From the NCBI GenBank assembly GCA_963545565.1, contig CAUUJV010000005.1, positions 1-64,000 of the forward strand: DNA of 64,000 nt. The letters run 5' to 3'. This stretch comes from CAUUJV01 sp963545565 (GTDB taxonomy: Bacteria; Actinomycetota; Actinomycetes; Actinomycetales; Bifidobacteriaceae). Positions 36,227 to 44,862 of this stretch are shown in pieces. A model generated the notes under the pieces. That model was not told the origin of the DNA. It saw nothing but the letters and a program-made list of their open reading frames with translations, and made no database searches. The translations under genes and the position numbers were made by a program. How positions within the stretch are numbered: the first letter of the stretch is position 1; each line of letters begins with the position of its first letter.

Positions 36227-36817
36227 ATGGCTGACGATTTTAACAGTGAGCTTAGTGATGACGACATTAATGAAGCTCTAGCTGGATTTGAGACGGAGTT
36301 TTCGTCGGAAAATCTTTTTGACTCTGAGCTTCAAGGTCTATTGGGGAATAAGGCAATAAGTGCAGTTCTTATCACCCAGCTTGGTGCTGCTGAGCTTTTA
36401 GCGGCATTGTGTGCTCTTTCTGATATCAGTGCTCGTTGCATTGGCTCAGAAATTGGAGCAGTAGCGGTTATTCGTAATCTCGATGGTGATGGGCCAGAAG
36501 CTGCTGCACGTGAGATTACAACAGTTGTTAGCGGCCTCAGTGTTGTTCTTGCAGTGAATCGTGCGGACAAAATTTCGTCTCATTTATGGATGGATGGTAA
36601 AGAGGGGCAGGAATTTGCTCCTCCTGTGATGCTGATGTCTGCTCCGGAATTCGTGGAAGATTTACTCATTGGCTCTACGACTGTTGCGCAACTTGAATCT
36701 GAGGGACACACAATTGTAGATTCTGGCTCTATTGATCATGGCGGCGCTTATGATATTTTGGCTAAATACATGAGATTTGGCAGAAATTCGGGCGAAGCTG
36801 AGAATGGAAAAGAATGA
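36227..36817 (+). CDS. Conserved hypothetical protein within the histidine operon
   Basis: A 196-residue soluble protein that I do not recognise. The ATG at 36227 (MADDFNSELSDDDINEAL) directly follows the hisB stop; an upstream in-frame ATG at 36194 would overlap hisB and is less likely. The N terminus is acidic. The centre has Ala/Leu-rich helices and an RNLDGDGPEAAAREITTVV stretch. The C terminus reads DILAKYMRFGRNS. No catalytic motif or membrane segment is visible. It overlaps hisH by 4 nt (ATGA). The tight spacing suggests translation with histidine genes, but no function follows from that. Confidence 0.75.
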   Translation: MADDFNSELSDDDINEALAGFETEFSSENLFDSELQGLLGNKAISAVLITQLGAAELLAALCALSDISARCIGSEIGAVAVIRNLDGDGPEAAAREITTVVSGLSVVLAVNRADKISSHLWMDGKEGQEFAPPVMLMSAPEFVEDLLIGSTTVAQLESEGHTIVDSGSIDHGGAYDILAKYMRFGRNSGEAENGKE

Positions 36818-37458
36818 AATCCATTGTTGTTTTTGATTACGGTTTTGGCAATGTGCGCTCTATGATGCGTGCTATTGCAAATTTGGGTGTGGATGTAACT
36901 CTCACTTCGGATCATGTTCAGGCATTGGCAGCGGATGGGCTTGTTGTTCCAGGCGTGGGAGCTTTTGCCGCATGCGTAAAGGGGCTGCATGAAGTCGGTG
37001 GCGACGATGTGATTTATCATCGTATTCAAACGAATAAACCTGTGCTTGGTGTGTGTGTTGGGCAACAGATTATGTTTGACTCTGGTACTGAAGGCGGAAG
37101 CGTTTCTAATGGTCTTGGATTGATTAGTGGCAGTGTTGACCGCCTCAATGCGCCCGTTGTGCCGCATATGGGATGGAACACTGTGGAAACTGATTCTGAG
37201 AGCTCCTTATTCAAAGGAGTTAAAGATGAGCGTTTCTACTTTGTTCATTCTTATGCTGCCACGTCTACTGGAGAGAAATCTCGTCATGAGAGTCTCTTTA
37301 CTCAGCGTTTTGATACTCACGTAGCATGGTGCGAATACGGTGATAGTCGTTTCATTGCGGCATTTGAGAAAGGCCCGCTGAGCGCTACGCAGTTCCATCC
37401 TGAAAAGTCAGCAGAAGCTGGGTCTCAGCTCTTGCGTAATTGGGTAGATTCTCTATAA
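36814..37458 (+). CDS. hisH: Imidazole glycerol phosphate synthase, glutaminase subunit
   Basis: Class I glutamine amidotransferase that feeds ammonia to HisF. The oxyanion/nucleophile region is PVLGVCVGQQIMF, with the catalytic Cys, and the His/Glu pair is in QFHPEKSAEAG. It begins with SIVVFDYGFGNVRSM. The start overlaps the preceding gene by 4 nt. hisF is not in this stretch. Confidence 0.94.
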   Translation: MKSIVVFDYGFGNVRSMMRAIANLGVDVTLTSDHVQALAADGLVVPGVGAFAACVKGLHEVGGDDVIYHRIQTNKPVLGVCVGQQIMFDSGTEGGSVSNGLGLISGSVDRLNAPVVPHMGWNTVETDSESSLFKGVKDERFYFVHSYAATSTGEKSRHESLFTQRFDTHVAWCEYGDSRFIAAFEKGPLSATQFHPEKSAEAGSQLLRNWVDSL

Positions 37459-37523
37459 AACCTTTATTTTCAATTCATAACTTTCAGTTTTTCAATTTAT
37501 AGCTAACAAACCGAGAGGTAATC

Positions 37524-38252
37524 ATGCTTACACTCCTTCCCGCAGTTGATGTGCGTAACGGCAAAACAGTTCGTCTGCGTCAAGGTGAGTCTGGCTCTGA
37601 AACTGACTATGGCAGCCCGCTTGAGGCAGCTCGTATGTGGCTTGACGCTGGTGCACAATGGTTGCACCTTGTAGATTTAGATGCTGCCTTTGATACAGGC
37701 AATAATCGTACACAGGTAAGCGAGATAGTGAAGCAATTTGGCACTTCAATCAGGATTGAACTTTCGGGTGGTATTCGCGATGATGCAAGCCTTGAAGCAG
37801 CATTGGAATCAGGAGCTTCACGCGTGAACATCGGCACAGCAGCTCTAGAAAAGCCAGAGTGGACTTGTGAAGTAATTCAAAAATATGGAGACAAGATTGC
37901 CCTCGGCTTAGATGTGCGCGGCCACACTCTTGCTGGGCACGGGTGGACTCAAGAAGGTGGCGATATTTTTGATGCCATTAAAGTTTTTGATGCTGCTGGC
38001 TGTGCTCGTTACGTTGTAACCGATGTAACTCGTGACGGCATGATGATCGGGCCGAATTGCGATTTACTTCGTGAAGTTTCAGAGCGAACGAATGCAAAAG
38101 TTACCGCTTCTGGCGGTATTTCCAAACTTGATGATTTGCGTAATATTGCCGCAATCGGAGGTTCCGTAGACGCTGCAATCCTCGGAAAATCCTTGTATTC
38201 TAAAGCTTTTACTCTTCAAGAAGCACTGCAGGTTGCAGGAGAGAAGTCTTAA
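37524..38252 (+). CDS. priA: Phosphoribosyl isomerase A (HisA, possibly bifunctional HisA/TrpF)
   Basis: A TIM-barrel isomerase acting on ProFAR in histidine synthesis. In many actinobacteria the same enzyme also performs the TrpF step of tryptophan synthesis. Motifs are LLPAVDVRNGKTVRLRQGE, LHLVDLDAAF, IELSGGIRDD and the C-terminal SGGISKLDDL with the phosphate site. GAGAGG precedes the ATG. Whether it is bifunctional depends on whether a separate trpF exists elsewhere, which I cannot check. Confidence 0.9.
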   Translation: MLTLLPAVDVRNGKTVRLRQGESGSETDYGSPLEAARMWLDAGAQWLHLVDLDAAFDTGNNRTQVSEIVKQFGTSIRIELSGGIRDDASLEAALESGASRVNIGTAALEKPEWTCEVIQKYGDKIALGLDVRGHTLAGHGWTQEGGDIFDAIKVFDAAGCARYVVTDVTRDGMMIGPNCDLLREVSERTNAKVTASGGISKLDDLRNIAAIGGSVDAAILGKSLYSKAFTLQEALQVAGEKS

Positions 38253-38345
38253 TCCTGATTTGAATCTGATCTAACTCTGATTTGAGTCTGCTTAAGAATA
38301 CTCTAAGAAACTGATTCGCAACATTCGGATGGCACAATAAGCAAT

Positions 38346-39683
38346 ATGAATAGACAGCAAGAATTTGCTCTACGCACGGTAGAGGAGCGAGATATTCGCT
38401 TCATTCGTCTTTGGTTTACTGACGTTCTTGGGCAGTTAAAGTCCATTGCTATTGCGCCCGCGGAGCTTGAGTCTGCTTTTGAAGAAGGCATTGGTTTCGA
38501 TGGGTCTGCAATTGAAGGGCTGACTCGTGTTTATGAAGATGACATGATTCTTCAGCCTGACCCTTCCACCTTCCAAATTTTGCCTTGGCGCGGTGGCCCA
38601 CAGGGCACTGCTCGCATGTTCTGTGATGTTTTAACGCCGGAAGGGCAGCCAAGTTTGGGTGATCCTCGTTATGTTCTCAAGCGCACACTTGATCGCGCGA
38701 AAGAAAAAGGCTTTACCTTCTATACTCATCCAGAAATCGAATTCTACCTGTTCGAACAGCAGTCAGACTGGTCTCAAACTCCTGTTCCGATTGATCAGGG
38801 CGGATATTTCGACCATGTTCCGCGTAGCTCAGGCATGGATTTTCGCCGAGCCACAGTCAATATGCTAGAGCAGATGGGCATTTCCGTTGAGTATTCTCAC
38901 CATGAGACAGGGCCAGGCCAAAACGAAATCGATTTGCGATACGCTGATGCGCTCGCAACATCTGACAACATCATGACCTTCCGCACAGTGGTGAAGGAGA
39001 TTTCTCTCGAACGCAATATACATGCGAGCTTTATGCCAAAGCCGTTGCAAGATCAGCCCGGTTCAGGCATGCATACGCATTTGAGCCTCTTTGAGGGCGA
39101 TTCTAATGCGTTCTATGAGGCTGGCCAGGAATTCAATATGTCTACTACGGCTCGTCAGTTTGCCGCGGGTATTCTGCATCATGCTGCGGCTATGGCAGCG
39201 GTTACCGATCAGTATGTGAATTCGTATAAACGATTGTGGGGTGGGGCAGAAGCTCCTAGCTATATTTGCTGGGGCCATAATAATCGTTCTGCTTTGCTGC
39301 GTATTCCTCAATATAAGCCAGGCAAAGGAAATTCCGCTCGTATGGAATTTAGGGCTTTAGACTCTACAGCAAATCCATACTTGGCGTATGCTCTTCTACT
39401 TGCTGCCGGGCTTGATGGCATCGAGAAGAAGATGGAGCTCGGTGAGCCTATGAGTGACGATGTGTGGGATTTGACCGACACTGAGCGCGGAGCAATGGGA
39501 ATTGAGCCACTTCCAAATTCTCTGAATACAGCATTGAGCGTTATGGAAAAGTCTGACTTCGTGGCAGATGTTTTAGGCGAGCATGTATTCGAATACTTCC
39601 TGCACAACAAGCGCGAAGAGTGGTACGAGTACAATCGTCAGATTACTCCATTTGAGCTTGGACGTTATTTACCTAAGCTCTAA
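38346..39683 (+). CDS. glnA: Type I glutamine synthetase
   Basis: Makes glutamine from glutamate and ammonia. The beta-grasp start reads EERDIRFIRLWFTDVLGQLK. The ATP/metal regions include EIEFYLFEQQ, HHETGPGQNEIDLRYADAL, FMPKPLQDQPGSGMHTHLSL and NPYLAYALLLAAGLDG. The C-terminal region where GSI-beta enzymes carry the adenylylated tyrosine (NLYDLPPEE-like) here reads DDVWDLTDTERGAM without a tyrosine. It is therefore probably not controlled by adenylylation and belongs to the shorter GlnA2-like group. It is monocistronic, ending in a strong terminator. Confidence 0.93.
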   Translation: MNRQQEFALRTVEERDIRFIRLWFTDVLGQLKSIAIAPAELESAFEEGIGFDGSAIEGLTRVYEDDMILQPDPSTFQILPWRGGPQGTARMFCDVLTPEGQPSLGDPRYVLKRTLDRAKEKGFTFYTHPEIEFYLFEQQSDWSQTPVPIDQGGYFDHVPRSSGMDFRRATVNMLEQMGISVEYSHHETGPGQNEIDLRYADALATSDNIMTFRTVVKEISLERNIHASFMPKPLQDQPGSGMHTHLSLFEGDSNAFYEAGQEFNMSTTARQFAAGILHHAAAMAAVTDQYVNSYKRLWGGAEAPSYICWGHNNRSALLRIPQYKPGKGNSARMEFRALDSTANPYLAYALLLAAGLDGIEKKMELGEPMSDDVWDLTDTERGAMGIEPLPNSLNTALSVMEKSDFVADVLGEHVFEYFLHNKREEWYEYNRQITPFELGRYLPKL

Positions 39684-39753
39684 ATCCCGGAAATTCTAAG
39701 CTCTTGAGTTGCTCAGCTCAGGAGTTGACAGTAAAAGCTGTAAAAATACAGAC

Positions 39754-39790
39754 GCTGCTGGTGCTTATTTAAGCATTCAGCAGCTTTTTT
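39754..39790. terminator. Bidirectional terminator between glnA and hrpA
   Basis: GCTGCTG and CAGCAGC plus inner TGCTTA/TAAGCA form a stem of about 13 bp with a small internal mismatch, followed by TTTTTT on the plus strand. It overlaps the last codons of the convergent hrpA. Confidence 0.75.
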
Positions 39791-42700
39791 ATGCGCTGAA
39801 GGCTTACTGGCTTAGGCGTACCTAACTCTTGAGCCCATAAGGAAACGAGGAATTCCTCATACATCCAGCGAGCTTGCTCGGCAGTAGCAATAGCAGAATC
39901 ACGTGAGGGGCCAGCCGGTTGAGATTGAGCGGATTTTAAGGCGTCTAGCACCAGTTGATGTGCTTCGTCCGCTTGCCATGCCCATTGCACATCGCGAGAC
40001 TTATTCGCCTTAGCTTTTGCAAGACGAACGCTATCAGCTTGAATATATCTCTTGATGTTAGGAAGAGCTTCAGCCGTTGCTTCGCCAATAAACCCTGGGT
40101 GAACTAGAGTAGCAATATGCTCACGGATAGATTGGAGTACAGACAGTAGAGGCAAATCAGCTGGTCCGGAAACTTCCTTTTCAACCTTTGCATATTCCCG
40201 CAGGATTGCAACCACATTTTGAGAGATGCTGTAAACAGTATCTTCATACGAGTTTCTTACTTCTAAAACGGCTTCCTCAAATTGAGCATCGGTGTTGTAT
40301 TGATTCACGTGAGGAAGGAGCTGTTTTACGGCAGCTCGTTGAATATCTTCTACAAGATTCTTCGTGGATTTATATGGGGCAGATGTGAGCATTAAGGCTT
40401 CATTGCCAAGCCACCGCGAGGAGATGCGCTCTGATGGTAATCGCAGTGTTTCTAAGGCAGCATTCCATAGCATATCTTGACGAGATATAGTGGATGCGCC
40501 GGATTGGTTGAGCAGGTTCGCTTTTTCTACTTGCTTGCCTTGCTTTTCAGCACTCTGTGCTTTGCGTTCCACACGGGCTCGCGCACTGGATTGTGCCTCT
40601 TGAGCAAATCTTTTCTGCAATTCAGTGAGATTCTTTGATGAGCCAAGCGCCTTCGTTATCATTTTTTGATGGCCATGATGACTGCGGTGATGATTATGAT
40701 CATGCTGTTTACTGTGCTGAGTGTTTGCAGGAATTTTCTGCTCTACAACAAAAGTCATACGCAAATATGGGGGAAGCTTCTCAGTCTGTTCTGAATTGAA
40801 AACTTCTGGATGAATCTGAGCACCAGTCACAGCTATAGCAGCTTTTGTAAAAGCATGAGCAAAATCAAGAGATTGAGGATTGAAATCAGGATCAGAATCA
40901 AGACGATCATTAATCCAGTCTTCAATCTTTACAGCAGTATCAGGAGCAGGTACGAACTGCACACGCAACGCCTTAGGAAGTGACTTAATAGTCCCCAAAA
41001 TCAATTCGCCCAGCATTCCTGGAACATTCCATGTGAATTCGCCTGGCCGTAATCTGTTGAGCACACTGATTGGCACATGAACGCTTACACCATCGTTATC
41101 TATATGAGGGTCGTAAACGTAGGAAAGCTTCAAATCAATATCTGATCCGTCACTACCTGCGGCACGCCAAGAATCTGGGTAATCATCAAGGCTTGCAGAC
41201 TCGGCTATAGATAATCTTTCCACAGATTCAATGTCGAAATCGAGTAGTTTTGGCTGAGAATTATGCTCCTTTTTCCACCATGATTCTAGTGCTGCAATCG
41301 ACGTAATATGCTCAGGAATTACCGAATCATAGAACTGATAAAGGTCTTCATCATTCACTGCATTAGCGATATGACGAGTGCGATTGGTTTCTTCGTCAGC
41401 ATTCTCAATAATTGCGCGGTTCGCAGCAACGAAAGCATCGTAGGGGAAACGCTGGTGAATATCACCCTCAACTAGCCCCTGACGAATCAAGAATTGACGA
41501 GCTTCGAAAGGATTGATCTTTCCCCATTGCACAATGCGGTTCTGCACTATAGGCAGGCCGTAGAGTAGAAGATTTGAAGACGCGATAGCTGCACCGTGCG
41601 CACCAGACCAATGAGGTTCAGCATAAGTTGTGCGTACAAGTGAGCCTGCAAGTTTTTCAGCCCATTGCGGGTCGATTGCAGCAGCCGAACATGCCCACAA
41701 GCGTGAAGTCTCCACCAATTCACCGGCCATCACCCACTGAGGGGTAGATGATGCTGTGCTGGAAGCAGGGAAAAGTGAGAAATGGATGCCTCGTGCACCC
41801 TGATAGTCATTCTTGCTCATTTTCTGAGCACGTTTAATAGCTCGCGCTCGCTGAGCGCCGGAGAGTCCTGCAAATTGTGAAGCTTTTGGCTCACGGATCA
41901 CTTGCATTCCGATGGATGAGAGAAGACCAGAAAGCATTGACTGGTGAATTGAATCAGAATCCCAAGAACATGCCAAACTGCCGGCTGCCTGCTGTGCCAT
42001 AGGAAGCTGTCGAATCTCAAATTGAGCACGCGAAGATGGAACAGGTTCACCTACTGTCCACTTCATCTCTTTACACATGGCGCGCAACTGTTGATACAGA
42101 TCTCGCCATTGACGCATGCGAATCCAGCTCATAAATTCAGCTTTACACAATTTACGTAGTGCGGAATTGCTTGGCTCACCATCAGCTTGATAGAAGCGAT
42201 CCCATATATTCAAGGCTGTGAGAAAATCGCTGCTGGAATCTCGATATCGATTATGAATGCGGTCTGCTTCTTCTCGTTTGTCTTCAGGACGCTCGCGAGG
42301 GTCTTGAAGACTGAGAAAAGCAACAATCACAAGCACAGCAGCGAGCACATTTGGAGTATTGTGAGCTGCCTCAACCACCATGCGCCCAAGGCGAACATCA
42401 ATAGGAATACGTGAAAGTTTCTTACCTACTGCCGTCAGACGCACTTCACCACGCTTACGCGAAATTGCTCCAAGCTCTGTGAGCTCATTGAAGCCATCAG
42501 AAACTGCACGCATATCCGGCGGATCGATGAAGCCAAAGGAAGTTACGTCTGCAGCAGTGTGCGCCACACCAACCGAGAGCATATGAAGCACGACTGCGCC
42601 TAAAGAAGTTCGCAAAATTTCAGGATCTGTAAACTCTTCACGAGCATCATAGTCTTCTTTGGAATATAAACGAATTGCAATACCATCTGCTATTCGCCCG

Positions 42701-43884
42701 CATCTACCAGCACGCTGATTAGCGCTTGCCTGAGAAATTGGTTCAATAGGCAGTCTCTGAACCTTAGCAGTTTTAGAGTATCGTGAAATTCGAGCAAAAC
42801 CAGGGTCAACAACGTAGCGGATGCCAGGAACAGTCAGAGAAGTTTCTGCAACGTTTGTAGCTAGAATAATGCGTTGATGATCGTGTGGTTCAAATACACG
42901 ATGTTGCTCTTTAGCACTCAATCTAGCAAAAAGCGGGATGATTTCAATTGCATCCGGGCGACGGGAATCACTAGCCCTAGCTCCAAAAGTGCGCAGAAGG
43001 GCGGTCTCATAATCACGTATATCGCGCTCGCCAGCTGCAAAAACCAAGATATCCCGTGCGCCATATTCGTGTGAAGAGCGTACAACGAGCTCCATGCAGG
43101 CGCGGGCGACGGCGACAGACATGTCCATATCGGAATTATCGGATTCGCTCGTGCCTCCTGTAGTATCTGTGTTATCTAGAGTATTGTTACCTAGAGCATT
43201 CAGATTATTGCCGTTTGTGAAGTTATTACTGTTTGTGAAACCGGGAACAGAATTCATCAGAGCTGGCATACCGCCGAGTGGTTCATAAACGACTTGCACT
43301 GGGTAAGTACGGCCACTGACTTCAATAATTGGCACTTGTTTGTGGATAACAGCACTGAAATGCTCTTGGAACTTCTGCGAATCAATCGTTGCAGAAGTAA
43401 TGATGAGCTTCAAATCGTGGCGCTTGGGGAGCAGCGAGGAAAGATATCCCAATAGAAAATCGATGTTAAGGCTGCGCTCATGAGCCTCATCAATCATAAT
43501 GGTGTCGTATTTACTCAAATTTGGGTCGCGCTGAATTTGAGCAAGTAAAATGCCATCTGTAGCTACACACAATCGAGTAGAAGCAGAGCTTTCGTCAGTG
43601 AAACGCACTCGGTAGCCGATTTCATTACCCAATCGCACCTGCATTTCGTCAGCAATACGTTCAGCGACCGTGCGAGCTGCAATACGCCGAGGCTGTGTAA
43701 GCATGATTTGCTTACCATGAGTGCCACGATTCAACTCTAAGAGCATTTTAGGGATCTGAGTTGTTTTACCGGAACCTGTCTGTCCAGACACAATGACAAC
43801 CTGATTGGACTTTACGGCCTCCATAATTTTGGAGCGTGAGGCACTGACGGGCAGCTCTTGCGGATACGTAAATGTAAGACTCAT
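39769..43884 (-). CDS. hrpA: ATP-dependent RNA helicase HrpA
   Basis: A very large DEAH-box helicase (about 1371 residues). Walker A is SGQTGSGKTTQIPK, motif II is MIDEAHERSL, motif III is TSATID, and motif VI is QRAGRCGR. A helicase-associated domain and a long C-terminal DUF3418-type region follow, as in E. coli HrpA. There are two odd insertions: an Asn-rich run (FTNSNNFTNGNNLNALGNN) between the helicase lobes, and a His-rich stretch (HDHNHHRSHHGHQK) in the C-terminal half. The ATG at 43884 is preferred; a TTG at 43902 would overlap the upstream methyltransferase gene. It lies 4 nt after that gene. Confidence 0.92.
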   Translation of the reverse strand: MSLTFTYPQELPVSASRSKIMEAVKSNQVVIVSGQTGSGKTTQIPKMLLELNRGTHGKQIMLTQPRRIAARTVAERIADEMQVRLGNEIGYRVRFTDESSASTRLCVATDGILLAQIQRDPNLSKYDTIMIDEAHERSLNIDFLLGYLSSLLPKRHDLKLIITSATIDSQKFQEHFSAVIHKQVPIIEVSGRTYPVQVVYEPLGGMPALMNSVPGFTNSNNFTNGNNLNALGNNTLDNTDTTGGTSESDNSDMDMSVAVARACMELVVRSSHEYGARDILVFAAGERDIRDYETALLRTFGARASDSRRPDAIEIIPLFARLSAKEQHRVFEPHDHQRIILATNVAETSLTVPGIRYVVDPGFARISRYSKTAKVQRLPIEPISQASANQRAGRCGRIADGIAIRLYSKEDYDAREEFTDPEILRTSLGAVVLHMLSVGVAHTAADVTSFGFIDPPDMRAVSDGFNELTELGAISRKRGEVRLTAVGKKLSRIPIDVRLGRMVVEAAHNTPNVLAAVLVIVAFLSLQDPRERPEDKREEADRIHNRYRDSSSDFLTALNIWDRFYQADGEPSNSALRKLCKAEFMSWIRMRQWRDLYQQLRAMCKEMKWTVGEPVPSSRAQFEIRQLPMAQQAAGSLACSWDSDSIHQSMLSGLLSSIGMQVIREPKASQFAGLSGAQRARAIKRAQKMSKNDYQGARGIHFSLFPASSTASSTPQWVMAGELVETSRLWACSAAAIDPQWAEKLAGSLVRTTYAEPHWSGAHGAAIASSNLLLYGLPIVQNRIVQWGKINPFEARQFLIRQGLVEGDIHQRFPYDAFVAANRAIIENADEETNRTRHIANAVNDEDLYQFYDSVIPEHITSIAALESWWKKEHNSQPKLLDFDIESVERLSIAESASLDDYPDSWRAAGSDGSDIDLKLSYVYDPHIDNDGVSVHVPISVLNRLRPGEFTWNVPGMLGELILGTIKSLPKALRVQFVPAPDTAVKIEDWINDRLDSDPDFNPQSLDFAHAFTKAAIAVTGAQIHPEVFNSEQTEKLPPYLRMTFVVEQKIPANTQHSKQHDHNHHRSHHGHQKMITKALGSSKNLTELQKRFAQEAQSSARARVERKAQSAEKQGKQVEKANLLNQSGASTISRQDMLWNAALETLRLPSERISSRWLGNEALMLTSAPYKSTKNLVEDIQRAAVKQLLPHVNQYNTDAQFEEAVLEVRNSYEDTVYSISQNVVAILREYAKVEKEVSGPADLPLLSVLQSIREHIATLVHPGFIGEATAEALPNIKRYIQADSVRLAKAKANKSRDVQWAWQADEAHQLVLDALKSAQSQPAGPSRDSAIATAEQARWMYEEFLVSLWAQELGTPKPVSLQRIKKLLNA

Positions 43885-43888
43885 ACGC

Positions 43889-44596
43889 TTAGTTTTTGCC
43901 AATTATTCTATGAACTTCAATTACACGGTAGCCTTTTGAAGAGGAGTATTTTGAGACTTCAAAAGTAGAAGGAACACTTTGTGTTTCAGGAGCATTGAGA
44001 GTGTCATCAAGCCATGCGATAAGCGAATCAGCGCCTAAATGTTTCTGAACTACGAGATACGCATAGCCGTCATCGTTTAAGCGTGGCAAATATTCCATCA
44101 AAAGTTCGTGGAGTGCATCTTTCCCAATACGAATTGGGGGATTAGACCATATCAAGTCAAATCCTTTATTCCATTGCGGATATTCCTCAGCTAGGCTAGA
44201 AGCAGTGCCTGCAATCACATTGGTAAAACCGTGGGATAGAGCATTATGCTCAGTTAAATCAATTGCACGCTCATTTACATCAACTGCCCACACGCGTGCT
44301 TGAGGTGCAGCATGAGCAAGAGCAAGAGTGATAGGCCCCCATCCGCAGCCAAGGTCAAGAAAACTGCCGGTAGAAACTTCATCCAGTGGAGCAGGAACAG
44401 ATTTCAAAAGAACCGCAGTGCCAGGGTCGAGCCTATCTGTAGAGAATACACCGCGTGAAACCTGCATGTCGAAATCAGTTCCCCGCAAATTCACATGGAT
44501 AGTTTTGCGTACATCATCTGTTGCAGGAACGGCAGAAAAGTACTGCTGAGCGTTCTCTTGTAAAGCATGTGAGCCGTTATTCTGTTCAGTGCTCAT
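43889..44596 (-). CDS. RsmC-like 16S rRNA guanine-N2 methyltransferase
   Basis: SAM-dependent class I methyltransferase, 235 residues. The SAM site is FLDLGCGWGPITLAL and the catalytic motif IV is LIWSNPPIR, the NPP type used for methylating exocyclic amines. GYAYLVVQKHLGA fits motif VI of the RsmC/RlmG group. The ATG has AGGAGAG upstream. It is followed at once by hrpA, so the two form an RNA-related operon. The exact target base is inferred from family resemblance only. Confidence 0.8.
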   Translation of the reverse strand: MSTEQNNGSHALQENAQQYFSAVPATDDVRKTIHVNLRGTDFDMQVSRGVFSTDRLDPGTAVLLKSVPAPLDEVSTGSFLDLGCGWGPITLALAHAAPQARVWAVDVNERAIDLTEHNALSHGFTNVIAGTASSLAEEYPQWNKGFDLIWSNPPIRIGKDALHELLMEYLPRLNDDGYAYLVVQKHLGADSLIAWLDDTLNAPETQSVPSTFEVSKYSSSKGYRVIEVHRIIGKN

Positions 44597-44862
44597 AACT
44601 CTCCTGGAATAGTCTTGCTGTGCATTAAGGTGCGTCGGGGGACGTATTTAGGGCGTATTCGCGTGTGCACAGTGCGTGTGTAGGCGTGTGCTCGTGCGCA
44701 CTCATGTGTACGCTCGCAGTATGCGAAAATCCTTGTGTATGTCCTCTGAAATGATAATAATAGTAAGTCTAAAGAAAGGCGTTTAACTGTGCTTTTCAAG
44801 AAACAGTGTGAAGCGAATTCGCAATCGAATCACAGCACGAGTAAATCACAGCATGAGGTGTA

